Shown piece by piece: positions 1-13,262 of a DNA stretch of 64,000 bases (position 1 is its first letter; each line of letters begins with the position of its first letter). The DNA is from Hepsetus odoe (lineage: Eukaryota; Chordata; Actinopteri; Characiformes; Hepsetidae): NCBI GenBank assembly GCA_017165825.1, contig CM029387.1, forward strand, positions 16,882,240 to 16,946,239, given 5' to 3'. Made by a program: the position numbers and the translations under genes. A model generated the notes under the pieces. It saw only the letters and a program-made list of their open reading frames with translations. It searched no databases and was not told the DNA's origin.

Positions 1-1421
1 GTGACCAGGTCCAGTCTCAGATGAATGCAAGAGCAGGACAAGTTAGTGTTTCCCTTTCCCTAACAAACTGCTTTCAAAAGCTTTGATACTAAGCTAGTGA
101 TTTAGAACTGTTGGAACAGGAAAACAGAAAGTAAAAGGGTCTTCAGTTATCACAGTGGTAAGACAAAGACTAGCGATAGATTCAGAGACCATGTATTTGT
201 TTTATCTCAGTCATGACTGTTCCCAGACTTGTTTGTGTGTGTGCTTGTCTAGGCTGGGCAGAGTGAAATGAATGAACATGTAGAAGTGGAGCTTTCTGTC
301 TGCTGCAGTCTGATGAAATTAAAGAAAATATATGCTGCCGTTATTGTTGGGTGTGCTTTAGAGAGTTTAAGCACATTTAGAAAAAAGTTCAGATCACATT
401 AGTAAGATTAAAATGCAGGTTGAGCTGAGTTCAGGTGTGACTAGGCTAAGGTCAGGACTTCAGATTTTTGCCTCCACAACCTAAAGAATGGGTATAGTTA
501 ACTTTTTCCCAAGCACCAGACCTTCTTGAGACCACAAAGTGAAAGTGAAGAAGATTCTAAATTGAGGACAGATTACCATCATGGTTGAATAAATGAATGA
601 ATGCTGAAATGTTCTAGCTACAAAGAGAAACATTGAAAGTGCTTTTTGATGTCCTGTATCATACCAACAGTCTAACTGCCCATTTTGACCAAAATGTGAA
701 AATTAGAATAGGTAGTCTGATAACGGAACACAAATTTACATTCAGTCCATCCCTAAAGTTTAACCTTCATTTTAAATTCTACATCTTTAAAATTCTCAGA
801 ATAATCACGCAAACTTGTTGTCCACAAGTGATTTTCATTTTTGCTAACATTCTGTAAAGCTTGTTCAACCTGGCAATATCTGGAGCAACAATTATTATTA
901 ACAATTATTCTCATGGTTCATTTTCAAAGGTATCTTACTTATTACATTTGGGATACATTTCACACCAGGGCCACTGAGTTTGTGGGGATTTTCCAGGAAA
1001 TAAATCTGACACATGAACCCCACCTCTTCACTCTGCTGTTAGACCACAGCTGAGCTCCTCTGAGTTCTCGACCTCGCCAGAGCCTTCAGGTTCCCAAGCC
1101 TCAAGCTGGTGGAATACTGCCACATTAACCATAATGACACATGCTATACTTAGGATTTTTAGCAGGATTATGAATTCCCACACATAGTTTTATGATTGTG
1201 TGGGCCCAGCTCATCATCGGTGGGTGTAATGAATTATGAGGTGGCCGGTATAAATCACACTGAGGATCCTAGGCATCAAATCGAGCACTTTTGCTCTGTG
1301 TAAAATGATCTGCTACAGCACTGGCCAGAGGTAAAATGATGGAGTCAAATATACAAAAAAAAAAAATAGATTTTTTAAAAAATGAGTTAGAGACACTGAC
1401 ATGCCAAGATATATATATATA
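1..1421. other. Upstream non-coding DNA, nothing assigned
   Basis: AT-rich single-copy-looking sequence without a convincing exon. Short open frames here lack family features and splice context. A segment near 1090-1320 is relatively free of simple repeats, but I cannot tell whether it is conserved. Confidence 0.5.
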
Positions 1422-1988
1422 CAGTACTGTGCAAAAGTTTTAGGCAGGTGTGGAAAGAATGCTGTACACAAAGAATGCTTTCAGAAATATAAATAATGAT
1501 TGTTTATTTTTATCAATTTGCAAAATGCGAACAAAAGAAAAATCTAAATCAAATCAGATATTTGGTGTTACTACCTTTTTCCTTCAAACCAGCATCAGTT
1601 CTTCTGCCCCCCACAGAGCCCTGATCTCAACATCATCCAGTGTGTCTGGATTACATGAAGAGACAGAAGAATGTGAGGAAGCCTACATCCACAGATCTGT
1701 GGTTAGTTCTCCAAGATGTTTGGAATGACCTACCGGCCGAGTTCCTTCAAAAACCGTGTGAAAGTGTACCTAGAAGAACTGATGCTGTTTTGAAGGCAAA
1801 GGGTGGTCACACCAATCTGATTTGGTGTTGATCTGATGATCTAAATTGATCTGATTTAGATTCTCTTTTGTTCATTCACTGCATTTTGTTGATTGATGAA
1901 AATAAATGATGAACATTTCCATTTCTGAAAGTGTCCTTTGTTTACAGCGTTTTTTCCACACCTGCCTAAAACCTTTTGCACAGTACTG
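1422..1988 (+). mobile_element. Deleted Tc1/mariner-like transposon with transposase C-terminal remnant
   Basis: The ends are inverted repeats: CAGTACTGTGCAAAAG at the left and its complement at the right, each followed inward by a GGCAGGTGTGGAAA-type sequence and flanked by TA, the Tc1/mariner target site. At 567 bp it is far shorter than a full element (about 1.2-1.6 kb). A + strand frame around 1640-1831 (MKRQKNVRKPTST... then VPRRTDAVLKAKGGHT) resembles the C-terminal end of Tc1-like transposases, so the copy is an internal deletion. It lies inside TA dinucleotide repeats on both sides. Confidence 0.8.
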
Positions 1989-3400
1989 TATATATATATA
2001 TATATACATTTGGGTGTTCTGACTGTGGGCCAGTGTTCTTCTGGTATCAATGTGCACTAAGATGAAAAAAAAGAACAACCATGTGTATCTGGTGTGTAAT
2101 CACTAGATGACTCTATAACTGATATAGTTAACACTGTAATCTAACACTGGTATTAAGTATCTTAAGAGTCATTTCCATTCATGCTCCTCTGTTAGTCTGT
2201 TGCCTGTGCTTTTCAATGATATTTATTTTTTGGTAAATGCTATGTGACTGTAAACTAAAATCTATGAAAAAGTATATCTGAAAACGTACTGGAAAATGAA
2301 ATTCTATGCACACATATTTATTTGTATGATTTAACTTTGTACCCTGCACTCTGTCAATGCTGCTTTATACAATATTAGTTATAAGACTGTTCTGCACAAA
2401 TGCTGGACTCACTGTAACTGCTGTTGACCTGACATCCTCCACTCATATTCATATTCCTACTGTCCTTGTTTTTCTAAGAATAAAGATTATTTGACTTGAA
2501 ATTCTTTAGGGTTTCACGCATGCAAAAGCAGAACCTCCAAAATCCAAACCTGTTCTGTGAACATACTGATATGAGAACAAGTTATGTTTTACTTATACCC
2601 CATATTTATTTAAGGTCAGTTCAGCTTTTCTGTATGTTGTTAAATATAAAACTTAAGAAGTGAGTTCTGGGACAACATTCATAAATCATAAAAAGCAGAA
2701 ATTTGCATGAATGCATGAATTATTTTTTGCTTGATTTTTCTCTTTGAAATCCATAATGTCAGCTTTAAGGAATTTGGCGCAAAATATTTCTTTGTTCACC
2801 TGTCAACAGGAGGAAGGGGTGGCTTGGCCCAGTGTAATCAGGGGTGTAACAAAAGCTGATACAAGGACATTCTAGAAAAAATAACTGCACCACTCAAATC
2901 ACTGGCTGGACAGCACTGCGCTGACATTTCTAAAGCAATCAATCAGTGTTGATGAAATTGCCTGGAAGGACTTCATGAGTGTTTATCAATCATTAGAACT
3001 TTAAGATGACATTGCAAAAGCTACACTCATTTATTTCACTATTATTACAGTATATTGAATCACAAATTCTAATTTAATTTCAGCTTTCATAAATGCCAAC
3101 AGCAACAACCACATTGCCCTTAAATGGTACTAAAGAGAGGTGAGCAAGGGGTGATGTCATGTTTTTGGTTAATTTGAAGGTCAGGGCTCATGGTGGTCCA
3201 GGAAACTCAGTGAAAGATTCGTCAGAGGCCCGGAGGTCTTTGATCAGCCTGTTTTTTCAATTGCAGGAAATCCCAGGAAAACGTTGCTAATGGCCTAGAT
3301 ATCAAACACTCTACTCTAAGGTGCCTTCAAAACATACAGTTAGTGATACGTAGTGTACAGGCCATTTAATATTGTTGTCTGTTTTCAATGTGTAATGGTG
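1989..3400. other. Non-coding DNA, no gene seen
   Basis: AT-rich sequence. Around 2470-2500 it has the look of a retroelement 3' tail (AATAAAGATTATTTGACTTG), but no element body was recognised. No exon supported. Confidence 0.45.
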
Positions 3401-3459
3401 ATGTTACACTCAAACTTGCAAAATGGTTTTAAATTTATTAGGCATCACACCTGCAGGCC

Positions 3460-3700
3460 CTTTGTGCAACCAACATAGCTCTAAGCTGTTGAAGCTCAGT
3501 GGACAAGTGGACTCCACAAGGCTTCTGAAGGTGTTCCATAGGCTCTGCATAAAAAGGTGAGCAGGAGAGCCTTCAAATCCTGTAAATTGTAAAGTGGGGC
3601 CTCTGTGGATTGTGTTAGTTTTCCCAGGACATTCCACAAATGCCTGATCAGAACCATTGATTCATGGTCCAGTTCTGATACTCTTGGGCTCATTTTAGAG
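3460..3700 (-). mobile_element. Tc1-like transposon relic (antisense)
   Basis: The phrases TGGACTCCACAAGGCTTCTG, AAAGTGGGGCCTCTGTGGAT and GGTCCAGTTCTGATACTC match, with many changes, the transposase region of a common fish Tc1-like element read on the opposite strand. Both terminal repeats are missing and the frame is broken. Identification rests on recall of that repeat, so boundaries are loose. Confidence 0.5.
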
Positions 3701-3929
3701 GTTTTTCCATGGTCAGAATAAAACATAAATACGAAAAAAAGGTCTCTGGTCAAATTATGCTTTTTGGATTTTGTGAAAATGTACCCAAGTATGTTCTACA
3801 CAGAACAGCTTTCTGCACAAACACATGATTAGCCTTCCTTTGCAGAACATTTGCATGCTGGAATATAAACAGAACATCAACCATATATGGTCCATGCAAA
3901 AGTTTTGGGACAATACATTAAACGCGGGC

Positions 3930-4141
3930 ATTGGCCGCGTGATTGGAGGATCGGGGGTTCGAACCCCTTCCCAATAAGTTGCCCAGAGGTACCCTTGAGC
4001 AAGGTGCCGTCCCCATCACGCTCCTCCCTGCGATGGGCTGGCGACCTGTCCAGGGTGTGTCCCCTGTCCTTCACCCTGTGTGAGCTGGGATGGACTCCAG
4101 TACCCCCTGGCAACCCCGCTTGGGACAAGAAAATGACTGAC
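3930..4141 (+). mobile_element. tRNA-derived SINE, subfamily B, 5'-truncated
   Basis: Contains a tRNA-like B box (GGGGTTCGAACCCC, near 3956), the constant core CCCTTGAGCAAGGTGCCGTC and the long 3' part GATGGGCTGGCGACCTGTCC ending in AAAATGACTGACTGACTGA. The first part of the tRNA head with the A box is missing or diverged. It belongs to the same family as copies at 27148, 30018, 39797, 44238 and 49893. Confidence 0.75.
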
Positions 4142-5292
4142 TGACTGAGCATAAAAATAGAAACAGTACTGTTAAGTGAAGAAAATGCCATATTATTGTG
4201 GGTGAAGTGGTTTTTTTTCACATGTACGGGGGTCTGTAAACACTTTTTACATCCTTTTTCACAGATGACAGTGTGTCAGACAGTGCTACATACCATGAAA
4301 GCACATTGGCTGGAGATTACTCACCACTGTTTTGAAGCAAGTGTGATGATTAGGTGTGCAAGCTGCACAATGCTTATTAATGGGTATAACCTTCACAACT
4401 TTTAAGCCACATTAGCCTTATAGCCTCAAAGCAACTAACAAATGCAAATTTAAGACACCAAACATGTCTTGGCTAATTGTCTCCTGATACATCTTTGGGT
4501 CTCATTCTTGACAGGTTACTGGAAATGAATGTACTGTTTTGCAAAACATCCACTAAATCTAGATTCATGGAATGTTTAATTTATGTAGTAATAAAGAATT
4601 AAGTCAACATTAGGGAATTAAATTAGGCCTCACAGCATTACAAGTTAGCTTAGTCCAAAACAACACCATGCCGGACCTTTGCCACATTTGCATCAATGTG
4701 AATACGTACAGTATTTTTCACAGATTGTTGTGTTTGTGTCATGGTCTCTCTGAGTCATGTTGGCTGCTGTACAGCAGGATCTCACAACACACACCAAGCC
4801 AAAACCTGAAAAAAAAAACTTTCTCATAGTCATCTCCTCTGGTGGCCAGCCAGCTCTGTGGTCTGGTCTGCCAAAGCCTGAAAGCCCTGAGCCAAGAGAT
4901 CAGGATGAAAAATGGACCCTGTGGCTATATACAAATCCAAAGAGGCCAAGTGAGTGCTGTACTATACATATATTGTTGATCAAATCCTTTAAAGCAGTGG
5001 CTTGGCCTGAAAATTAATTTACACAACTTTAAGCATAGTCAATCAAGACATATTGGTGTCTATAGATTTGTGTTGAAGCTATGAGGCTAGTGTAGCTTAC
5101 AGGTCATGGAAATCAGCTTTGTGCAAACAGCACATCTAAATCATCACACATCACCAACTAAGCAGCAAAGTTCCAAACAGCAGCCATCTTAAAGACTCAA
5201 TTATATCTATTCTTTAGTCCCTTTTTCAGACATGCCACAGTGTCATACAGTGTCATAGCAAGTCTGAATCTATATTAATTCTCATTAATTTG
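4142..5292. other. Non-coding DNA, no gene seen
   Basis: No exon, RNA gene or recognisable repeat identified. The short frame at 4757-5017 has no family features. Confidence 0.4.
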
Positions 5293-5643
5293 CTCACTTG
5301 TCCTAGGTAGGGTCGCGAGGGTGCTGGAGCCTATCCCAGCTTTCACAGGACAAAAGGCAAGGACACATCCTGGACTGATCATCAGCACATCGCAGAGCAG
5401 ACACACAGACACTCACACCTACAGCAAATTTAGCATCTCCAGTACACCTGACTTGCATGTGTGGACGGTGGGAGGAAACCCGGTGGAAACCCACGCAGAC
5501 ACAAGGATAACATTCAAACTCTACACAGAAAGGACTCAGACCGCCCTGTCTGGGAATCAAATCCAGGACCTTCTTGCTACCACCCCACGTGGGAATCCTC
5601 ACTGTGAGGCAACAGCGCTACCTATTGCACCACCATGCAACCC
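5293..5643 (-). mobile_element. tRNA-related SINE (subfamily D), antisense
   Basis: Read on the minus strand it begins with a tRNA-like head (B box complement GGGAATCAAATCCAGG near 5551), continues with the teleost SINE core (complement of GGAGGAAACCCGGTGGAAACC) and ends in the tail AGGCTCCAGCACCCTCGCGA. The same family recurs at 63554-63870 and as fragments at 53975 and 55617. Confidence 0.65.
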
Positions 5644-8030
5644 CATGAGATTAATTATCACCTCCCAATGGTTTGAGACAAAAAAATCCAAGGTGGCATA
5701 AAAATTCTAATCAACGCATTTTGAGCACCAAACACTAAAAAAACCCCACTAAAAGCTGAAAACATTTTTTGTAATTTTACATTTAGACATTTATACATTT
5801 TGTTAAGAACACTTATAAATGTAACTGAATCAAGAATATTGTAATATTGCCATTTCTATTTTTCATAGCTGAATTATAATACAGGCACATATAACTGTAA
5901 TATACATAAGCAGCCCATCTGTGTGACTCAAGCAAGACAAGTCAAGTGAGCTGTTTATGACCTCTTAATACTATCACTGATTTATTAAGTGTGTTTCTGT
6001 TGGCTGCAGAAAGCTCAGAGTGAAACATGAGATCGGAAAGTACACTAGCTTAAGCTTTGTGTGTGTCTGCGGCTGTGTGTGCATGCGCAGGTGTGTTTAT
6101 GTGTGCTGATGTGCATGTGTGCCAAACATCTGCTCTTGCTCTGAGCATCTGCTCTACAAGTTAACTGCCGTTGATGTTTTGTGGACATATCACCTTTTTT
6201 AGGAGATTCACAAGTGATGTTTTTTTTCTGTGATCATACTAATTCAATTCAAATTTCAACCTTTTCAGTATCTGTGGCATAGTGAGCAACCATGGACAAT
6301 GCTTTAAATGCACTGTCCTGTTTTTTGAAAAATAATTAAAAGTACATTTAAACACACTCATAACTGAAATCTGGGAGCAGTTCCTTCAGGATGTGTCTGT
6401 TGGTTCCAGTTTAATTAATTGTTTTTGTGTTTTGGGAAATGTTTTTTCTTGTTTGGATATTTAAAAAAAACTTTTTAGTCACTTTTTTTGTGTTATTGAC
6501 CCCAAAATATTCCTGGTATTTCATAGCTACTGTAAGGTTCAGTGCACAGTGCCAGGTTTATTTTACCATTTAACTATTTAACCATTCACTGACTCATCTC
6601 CCACCTAGAGGCTGCTCATTTATTGCCTTCACAATGACGAATAGTCACTTTCACCTTAAATGAAGGCATTTAATAAAAGGACCTTGTAAAGGTCAATACA
6701 TGAATTTCATGCTTTTGAGGCAAAAGCAAAAATAAGAAAGAATTCCCTTCCTTAACCGAGTTAATACAAACTTGACTGGTCTTGATTGATATATTTTTAG
6801 TTCTTGCTCCAGCTTTAGTTCAGCCTGTGGATCCAGGATGCTCTTTGTAATCTGTGAAGCAATGCCTGCTAATGTCAACACATTACACACATCATTCCCA
6901 GAAGGTCCTACTGGCCCAAAGATGTAGTGAAACTCCCCTAACAGCTCATACTGTACCATTACAGTGTTATTGCAGCCACGGCCCACTCTGTTTGCTCAGT
7001 TTCTGTGTAAAAAAAGCTCTTAGTTGAGAATAGACAAGCTAGCAGGCTTTAGAAAAAGCAAACAAACGACAAACAACAAACAAAAAAAGCTTCCCCAGGG
7101 CCAATGACAGCAATGCAATGATTCCAGCTTATTCGTCATGGCCTTTAATGACCTTTTCAGCATGAAAAGTCTTCTCCATCACACCAAGATGTATAAAGCA
7201 ATTGTTCTGGCGCAGGTGGACCGTGCATTTTGGCACAGAAGCAAATGTCACCAGATACTATTCATTTCTACACATGGCGTAACAGTAATAAGGCTATGGC
7301 AGCATTGCTGGAAATGGAAATCTAATAAAGAAGTCTTCCAGGCCCTGAGTTGCAACTCAAACTTTTATTAAGAGATAAACTGAAGTTTAATATAGGGTTA
7401 TTCAACTCCACAGATTCTTTTACCATTCCAGAATTCACAGATTAAAAGGCTGCTTTGCTTATTTTCCATTTTTAAGAATATAAATACAACAGTTATACAT
7501 AGAAGTCACGCCTTAAATGAACTGGTGCTTGATTACAGGTTTGTTCTTTGCTAGTTTTGCTTGGATGAGTTTTTCGAACCTAAAGCCAGTGCAGCAGTGC
7601 AGAGAAAGCAAGCCGTATTTTGTGACACAAAGGCACACTGTAAGGCTTTCTTTCTCTCCACCACTTAAAAAAGGTTTTGGATCATCAAGGTTTTGTTTTT
7701 TTTTTCAACCATTTGTTGGGTTGGAGTTCATTTTCATGTAAAAAAAAACATTTTTAGTATTTAATAAGTTTATATGTAAAAGACCAAGAGGGTTTCTTTT
7801 ATAAATGAAAATGTTTGTTAAAATGGTAAAAGATTATTCTACAAAATTATGCTGTATACCATGCTAATTACAAGAACACAGTGTCACTGATGCACTGCAG
7901 CACCCTTTTTAAGCACGCAGAATTAAATCAGATTCATTTTGGTTCATGAGGTCAGATGGGGGCATATAAATATGATCTTGTTTTACTTTGTATGTGATAA
8001 GACTATGTAATTGTCTATAAAATGATTAAA
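5644..8030. other. Non-coding DNA, no gene seen
   Basis: AT-rich, with a TG-rich stretch near 6060-6125. Open frames such as 6693-6986 (minus) and 7138-7371 (plus) show no domain features and no plausible splice context. No repeat recognised with confidence. Confidence 0.45.
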
Positions 8031-8233
8031 CATTTATGCCATTTAGCAGATGCTCTTATCCAGAGCAACTTCCATGTCCTAATTACAGGGACAGTCCCCC
8101 TGGAGCAATTCAGGGTTAAGGGTCTTGCTCAGGGACCCAGTGGTGGTAGTGCCAGAGCTGGGATTTGAACTGGGAACCTTTTAAGCCATCGGTCTATAGG
8201 CAAGTATCCTACCACTAGACCACCACCACACCG
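8031..8233 (-). mobile_element. tRNA-derived SINE (subfamily C), antisense
   Basis: On the minus strand: head GTGGTGGTGGTCTAGTGGTA (A box), a B-box-like GGTTCCCAGTTCAAATCCCA, then core CCCTTAACCCTGAATTGCTC and tail AGAGCATCTGCTAAATGGCA. The tail is the kind shared by many teleost SINEs and L2-type LINEs. Other copies: 36163-36333 and 56268-56454. Confidence 0.75.
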
Positions 8234-8475
8234 TTAAACTGTCAGTTACAGTATCTACCAAAGTGTACCTTAGTCACGCCTCATCACACTAGAGAATTAT
8301 GACAGTATTGAGTACTGCAATGGAAATCATCAGATCATTTAATTCTGTAGCAATTCTGTTTTTGCTGTTTGTGCTTACTTCTGTAAATACACTTATTCCA
8401 GCAGTGAACACACTTCCATGCTGTGATCATAGTCAGTCCTACTGCTGAGAATAGCCCACACCCCTTATATATCTA

Positions 8476-9931
8476 CAGCCGTGGCCAAAAGTTTTCAGAA
8501 TGACACAAGTATTGTTTTTCTTTCACAAAGTTTGGTGCTTCAGTGTTTTTAGGTCTTTTTGTCAGATGTTTCGGTTGTAACTGAAGTATAGTTACAAGCA
8601 TTAAATACATTGCAAAGGCTTTAATTAACAGTTACATTACATTTATGCAAAGAGTCAGTGTTTGCAGCACAGGCCCTTTTTTTCAAGATCTCTGCTATTC
8701 GCCCTGGCATGCTTTCAAACAACTTCTGGGCCAAATCCTGACCAATGGAGCCCATCGTTGCATAATCAATGCTTGGATTTTGTCAGAATTTGTGGGTTTT
8801 TGTTTTGCCACCCACCTCTTGAGGACTGACCACAAGTTCTCAATGCAAATAAGGTCTGAGGAGTTTCCTGGCCATGGTAACAAATTTGTAATGTTTTGTT
8901 CCCCGAGCCACTTAGTTATCACTTTTGCCTTATGGCACGGTGGTCAAATTGTTCTTGGATGGTTGAGAGAAGTTGTTCTCTGAGGATGTTTTGGTACCAT
9001 TCTTTATTCATGGCTGTTTTGTTCGGCATAATTGTGAGTGAGCCCACTGCCTTGGCTGAGAAGCAATTCCACTCATGAAAGTTCTCAGGATGCTTTACTG
9101 TTAGCATGACACAGGAGTGACGGTTGCGCTCACCTTTCTTCTCCAGACATCTTTTTTCTGGATGTTCCAAACTATTAAAAAGGGGATTCATCAGAGAAAA
9201 TGACTTTACCCCAGTCCACAGCATTCCAATCCCTGTATCTTTTGTAGAATATCAGTCTGTCCCCGATGTTTTTCTTAAAGAGAAGTGGTTTCTTTGCTGC
9301 CCTTCTTGACACCAGGTCATCCACCAAAAGTCTACACCTCACTGTGCGTGCAGACGCACTCACACCTGCTTGTTGCCAGTCCTTAGCGACCTCTGCACTG
9401 GTGGTGCCCTAATCCTGCAGCTGAATAAACTTTAAGGGACGGTCCTGGAGCATGCTGGATTTTTTGAGTGCCCTGAAGCCTTCTTCACAACAATAGAACC
9501 TCTCTCCTTGAAGTTCTTGATGGTCCAGTAAATGGTTAATTTAGCTACAATCTTACTAGCAGCAATATCCTTGCCTGTGAAGCTCCTTTTGTGCAAAGCA
9601 ATGATGAGTGCACGTGTTTCTTGCAGGTAACCATGGTTACCAGAGGAAGAACAATGACTTCAAGCACCACCCTCCTTTTAAAGCATCCAGTCTGCTACTG
9701 TAACTCAATCAGCATGACAGAGTGATCTCCAGCCTCATCCTCCTCAACAATGAAATGCAGAATTAAAATGCAGTAGAAATGGGAAAGAGGGGCTTTGCAA
9801 ATAATTGCAATTCACCTGATCACTCTTCATAACATTCTGGAGTTTATGCAAATTGCCATCACAAAAACTAAGGCAGCAAACTTTGTGAAAATTAATATTT
9901 GTGTCATTCTCAAAACTTTGGGACATGGCTA
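8476..9931 (-). mobile_element. Near full-length, decayed Tc1-like transposon; transposase on minus strand
   Basis: Terminal inverted repeats CAGCCGTGGCCAAAAGTTTT (left, after TA) and its mutated complement at the right (ending GGCTA, then TA) bound about 1456 bp, a normal Tc1 length. Minus-strand frames give transposase pieces in order: 9363-9175 (LVDDLVSRRAAKKPLL, then VIFSDESPF with a catalytic-type Asp), 9224-8919, and 8922-8695 (LPWPGNSSDLICIENLWSVL, the C-terminal catalytic block, where the usual 'SPDLNPIENLW' motif is altered). Frameshifts between the pieces make it inactive. Confidence 0.85.
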
Positions 9932-11240
9932 TAGACAACAGAGGTCCTATTTTAGTCCCTTTAAGGCAAGTGACAGGGTAGAAGGATAGAAGAAAACCCA
10001 CAGAGTGTGCATAACCCTCCAAACTGTCCACTATTTTGAGCGCTACCCTATTAGATAGGTGTTTCTAATGAAATGCCCACCAAATCATCAAAAATCCTCC
10101 TTCAGCATCTTTGACCACTGTACACACTTATTTTTTCAAGCTGTTCATCATAGACACCATGCTACTTTCAGGAGATTTTTTGGAGCTGAAACTTTGCACT
10201 GCTTCAGAAATATATTGATTGTGTAAAAGGTTCAAGGTGTGGGGACTGAGATACTCTACCTCTGTCCCTTCCACATGCTGATTTTCTTACAGAATTGAAA
10301 AGTACTAAAAAGCATGGAAGGCATGGTGTTCCCAAACCTTTGATAGATGGTGTACAGATGATATTAACATGCACAATTTCTTCAGAGTCTGTTCCCACCA
10401 GACCGTTAATATACACACTAAAAAGCTCACAGACTGCCTGAGCACTCAGTTGCTATACCATACTGCCGGACACCAAATTCCTTAGAGAATTAGTAATGCA
10501 CAACTCAAATGACCAGCAACGGCCCAGTTTCAAAGCTCACATTTCATCGAAGCCTTGCATTTTCATACTGAGTCATCTCTGTCTTGCCATTGTGACTTGG
10601 CCCTGACTCTGTTAAACACATTTTCTGTTAAAAATGGTTCTACCATTAAGTGTCATAATCCTGAAATGAAAGGCTAGACGTTCCTTGCGTGAAATAAATC
10701 AGACTATATCGCCTTTTCCAGTTAATACAATCTTTTATTTTATAACATCTTTTAAGATGCGGCTACATCTTCTTCCAATTCTTTCCCAGACACATTCATT
10801 TCAAAAAGAAATCATTGTGCATTATGTTACCCTTAGGCATTTAAAGCAATATCACACCTAAACGTGACAACAATGAACGAAATCTAGCCTAGGCATTCTT
10901 CTTTGCTAACTTTAACGACATATAAAGTGAGTGATAAAATCTTAGTAACTTTATAAATATGGTAAATCAATACAATGGTTCCCAGTGGAACCAAAGGAGC
11001 TCTGTGGCAGCCAAATCTTTTGGTCAACCATTTGGCAGTGCATGGCACAACTAGGATTTAAACCTGAATTCCATCTGAACAGAGCACTGCAGAAAATAAC
11101 GGATCTGTTTAAAGTCCAGTCTGCAAAAACAGCCATAATGTGAAAAATGTGTGTGAAAAACATGAACATATTTCCAGCTTTCTCCAAGCAAATGATAAAG
11201 ATGTTTCAGTTAAAAGCATATATTTACATAGTCTCCCTGG
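9932..11240. other. Non-coding DNA, no gene seen
   Basis: Contains a stretch at 10150-10360 that reads like an old DNA-transposon relic (CCCAAACCTTTGATAGATGG resembles a decayed terminal repeat) but is too diverged to place. No exon supported. Confidence 0.4.
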
Positions 11241-11365
11241 AGCTACATGGCATTGAGGTTCTTGAGACTCAAACAGAGCTAGTTTTGGAGACAGGACAGA
11301 GCCAAGCTTGAACCAACAACCTCTTGGCCTACGGTTGTGTATCTTATCACTAGGCTTCCACCACC
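11241..11365 (-). repeat. Fragment of a tRNA-derived SINE, antisense
   Basis: The plus strand shows a complementary B box (CTTGAACCAACAACC near 11309) and complementary A box (CACTAGGCTTCCACC near 11348), the arrangement of an inverted tRNA-like SINE head. The 3' part is not recognisable. Confidence 0.4.
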
Positions 11366-11600
11366 CTGGAGAACCAACCACCAAATAAATATATTAGAAA
11401 TGAACAAACAAACAAGTTTTTGAATGGTTTGGGCCAGGTGTAATTTCAAGTTGTTTTGTCTTATTCTTTGAAACATTGCATTTACTGTGTTTAGTTCTCT
11501 CAGTCTTTCTGTTGAACTACGTCAGTTCTAATCTTTAAGTTTGTGATCAGATGGACATCCATTTAATAGCCTCTTCCCGATTTCACTGTGCATGCAAATT

Positions 11601-11855
11601 TGAAAGTGAAAGCGACTATTCTTGTCATTGTGAGGTCACAGCACAGCACACAGTGAACCACAACGAAATTGGACCTCTGCATTTAACCCATGCAAACACC
11701 GTGCAGCAGGAGGCAGCTATGAAAGCGCCCAGGGAGCAGTGACAAGGACGGTACCTTGCTCAAGGGTACCTCAGGGCAACCTACTGGTAAGGGGTTTAAA
11801 CCCACAATCTTCCGATCTTGTGGTCAACTCCCAAACCACTAGGCCACCGCTGGGT
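11601..11855 (-). mobile_element. tRNA-derived SINE, subfamily A, antisense
   Basis: Minus-strand order: head GGTGGCCTAGTGGTTTGGGA (A box), B box GGTTTAAACCCC, core CCCTTGAGCAAGGTACCGTC, and the subfamily A 3' half TGCAGAGGTCCAATTTCGTT through GCAATGACAAGAATAG to CACTTTCA. The internal Pol III promoter boxes are degraded. One of at least ten copies or fragments in this window. Confidence 0.85.
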
Positions 11856-12794
11856 CCGGTTCCACAACAGTTAAATGAATTCAGACTATAAGAGCAAACG
11901 TGAGCTAGCTAATGAGTCAGATTGAGGGTAATTGTTTTGGTGACAATCGAATGGTCATTGGTGTCAGTGTAATTTCTAAGAAAAGTGGAGTATTCAGTTC
12001 AAGAGAAAAGGGGAAGGGTCTTCCACTATCTGCGTCACTCGGCTCTCTCTGCCAGGATTCCCCAGCCAAACAAAACAAGCCCCATCTGAAAGGCTTCTTA
12101 ACTTGGCTCTCAGGTTGCACTGAGAAAAAAGTGCTTCAGATCCAAGCACAAAACAAGTGCAAATGTATAACGAGCATGACAAGAAAAACAAACGTGAGAA
12201 AGGTCTGGCAAAATCACATTATTGCCACAAAAGCCAACCTTTACTTTCATACCCTTCACAATACACAAATTTAAACAGATTTCTCAGCACCCTTACAAAC
12301 ACAGTTGATAAAAGTGCTCTTCAAGAAGAACCTAAATTATACTGAAGTTTCAACCATACCTTCACATGTTTCTGACCAAAACACACTGGGAGGTTCTCTG
12401 AGCTAGCCACTGGTGTGTAGTGATCAAAAATCAGAAGATTGTTAAGAGTGGGCAAATGCTGGTCAAATGCTGAAGATTAAGGAAAAATATGCATTTTGTG
12501 TTTTATATTATATATGATGACATTTACAGCATTTAGCAGACACTCTCATCCAGAAGATGAAAAAATGTCAGTTTACATGATAAGAACGGGTGGACTGTAT
12601 GCTTCATATGGTAACTATTAGCTCCACTGTAAAGCCTAAGAAGCCACCTTTTTATGATTGAATAGCAAGATTTGGAGTTGTTGGGTGTGCGGGCATGCAG
12701 ATTTTATTTCGGGCTGAAGTGTCTGATTGTAAGTTCCCATATAATGAAAAATGAATTTTTTAATTCAATTAAATTGCAATTGATTTACAATAAT
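11856..12794. other. Non-coding DNA with a short SINE-tail fragment
   Basis: Positions 12521-12556 carry the complement of a subfamily C SINE tail (CATTTAGCAGACACTCTCAT). The rest, including the 120-codon frame at 11912-12274, has no recognisable domain; that frame lacks splice context and I do not call it. Confidence 0.4.
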
Positions 12795-13262
12795 ATACTG
12801 TGCAAATGTCTTGAGCCACCTGACATTTCTTTATATTTTATTTGGAATATTTGAAAATAGGGACAGTTATTTACTTCAGCATGTGCAAACTTTCATGCAA
12901 ATATATTCTAAAACAAATGAGAGTTTTTATCATTCTAACCAGCCAATATTGCCAACAATGATTCTTCAACACAGCCTGAACTCTTTAAGTCGCCCTCAGG
13001 AACAGCTCTCCAGGCTTCCTGATGGACACTCCAAAATTCTCCTTTGGATGTTGGCTGCATTTTGTTTCTTTTTCCTTTAAGATAATCCCACACTGTTTCA
13101 ATGACACTGAGATCCGGTCAGGGACAGGGGCTAGATGGAATTTGAGATACAAAAACTTTGAAAGTCCTTCAGGATGCCTGGAAAACCATTCCTTAGCAAT
13201 ACATTAAAAATACACCAAGTCTGACTCCTTGGAAGTAAAATGAAGGTGGCTCAAGACTGTAT
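12795..13262. mobile_element. Short Tc1-like non-autonomous element
   Basis: Inverted ends ACTGTGCAAATGTCTTGAGC at the left and GGTGGCTCAAGACTGTATA at the right enclose about 470 bp. The interior (around 13010-13130, CCTGATGGACACTCCAAAAT and TTCAATGACACTGAGATCCG) looks like a remnant of antisense Tc1 transposase. No intact frame. Confidence 0.65.

Noticed and set aside
3887..4221. Overlapping frames of 85 and 114 codons with cysteine/proline-rich text
   Set aside because: They are readings of the subfamily B SINE on both strands; the same peptides recur at other SINE copies.
11912..12274. 120-codon frame between SINE and Tc1-like element
   Set aside because: No recognisable family, no splice context, and competing frames on the other strand.
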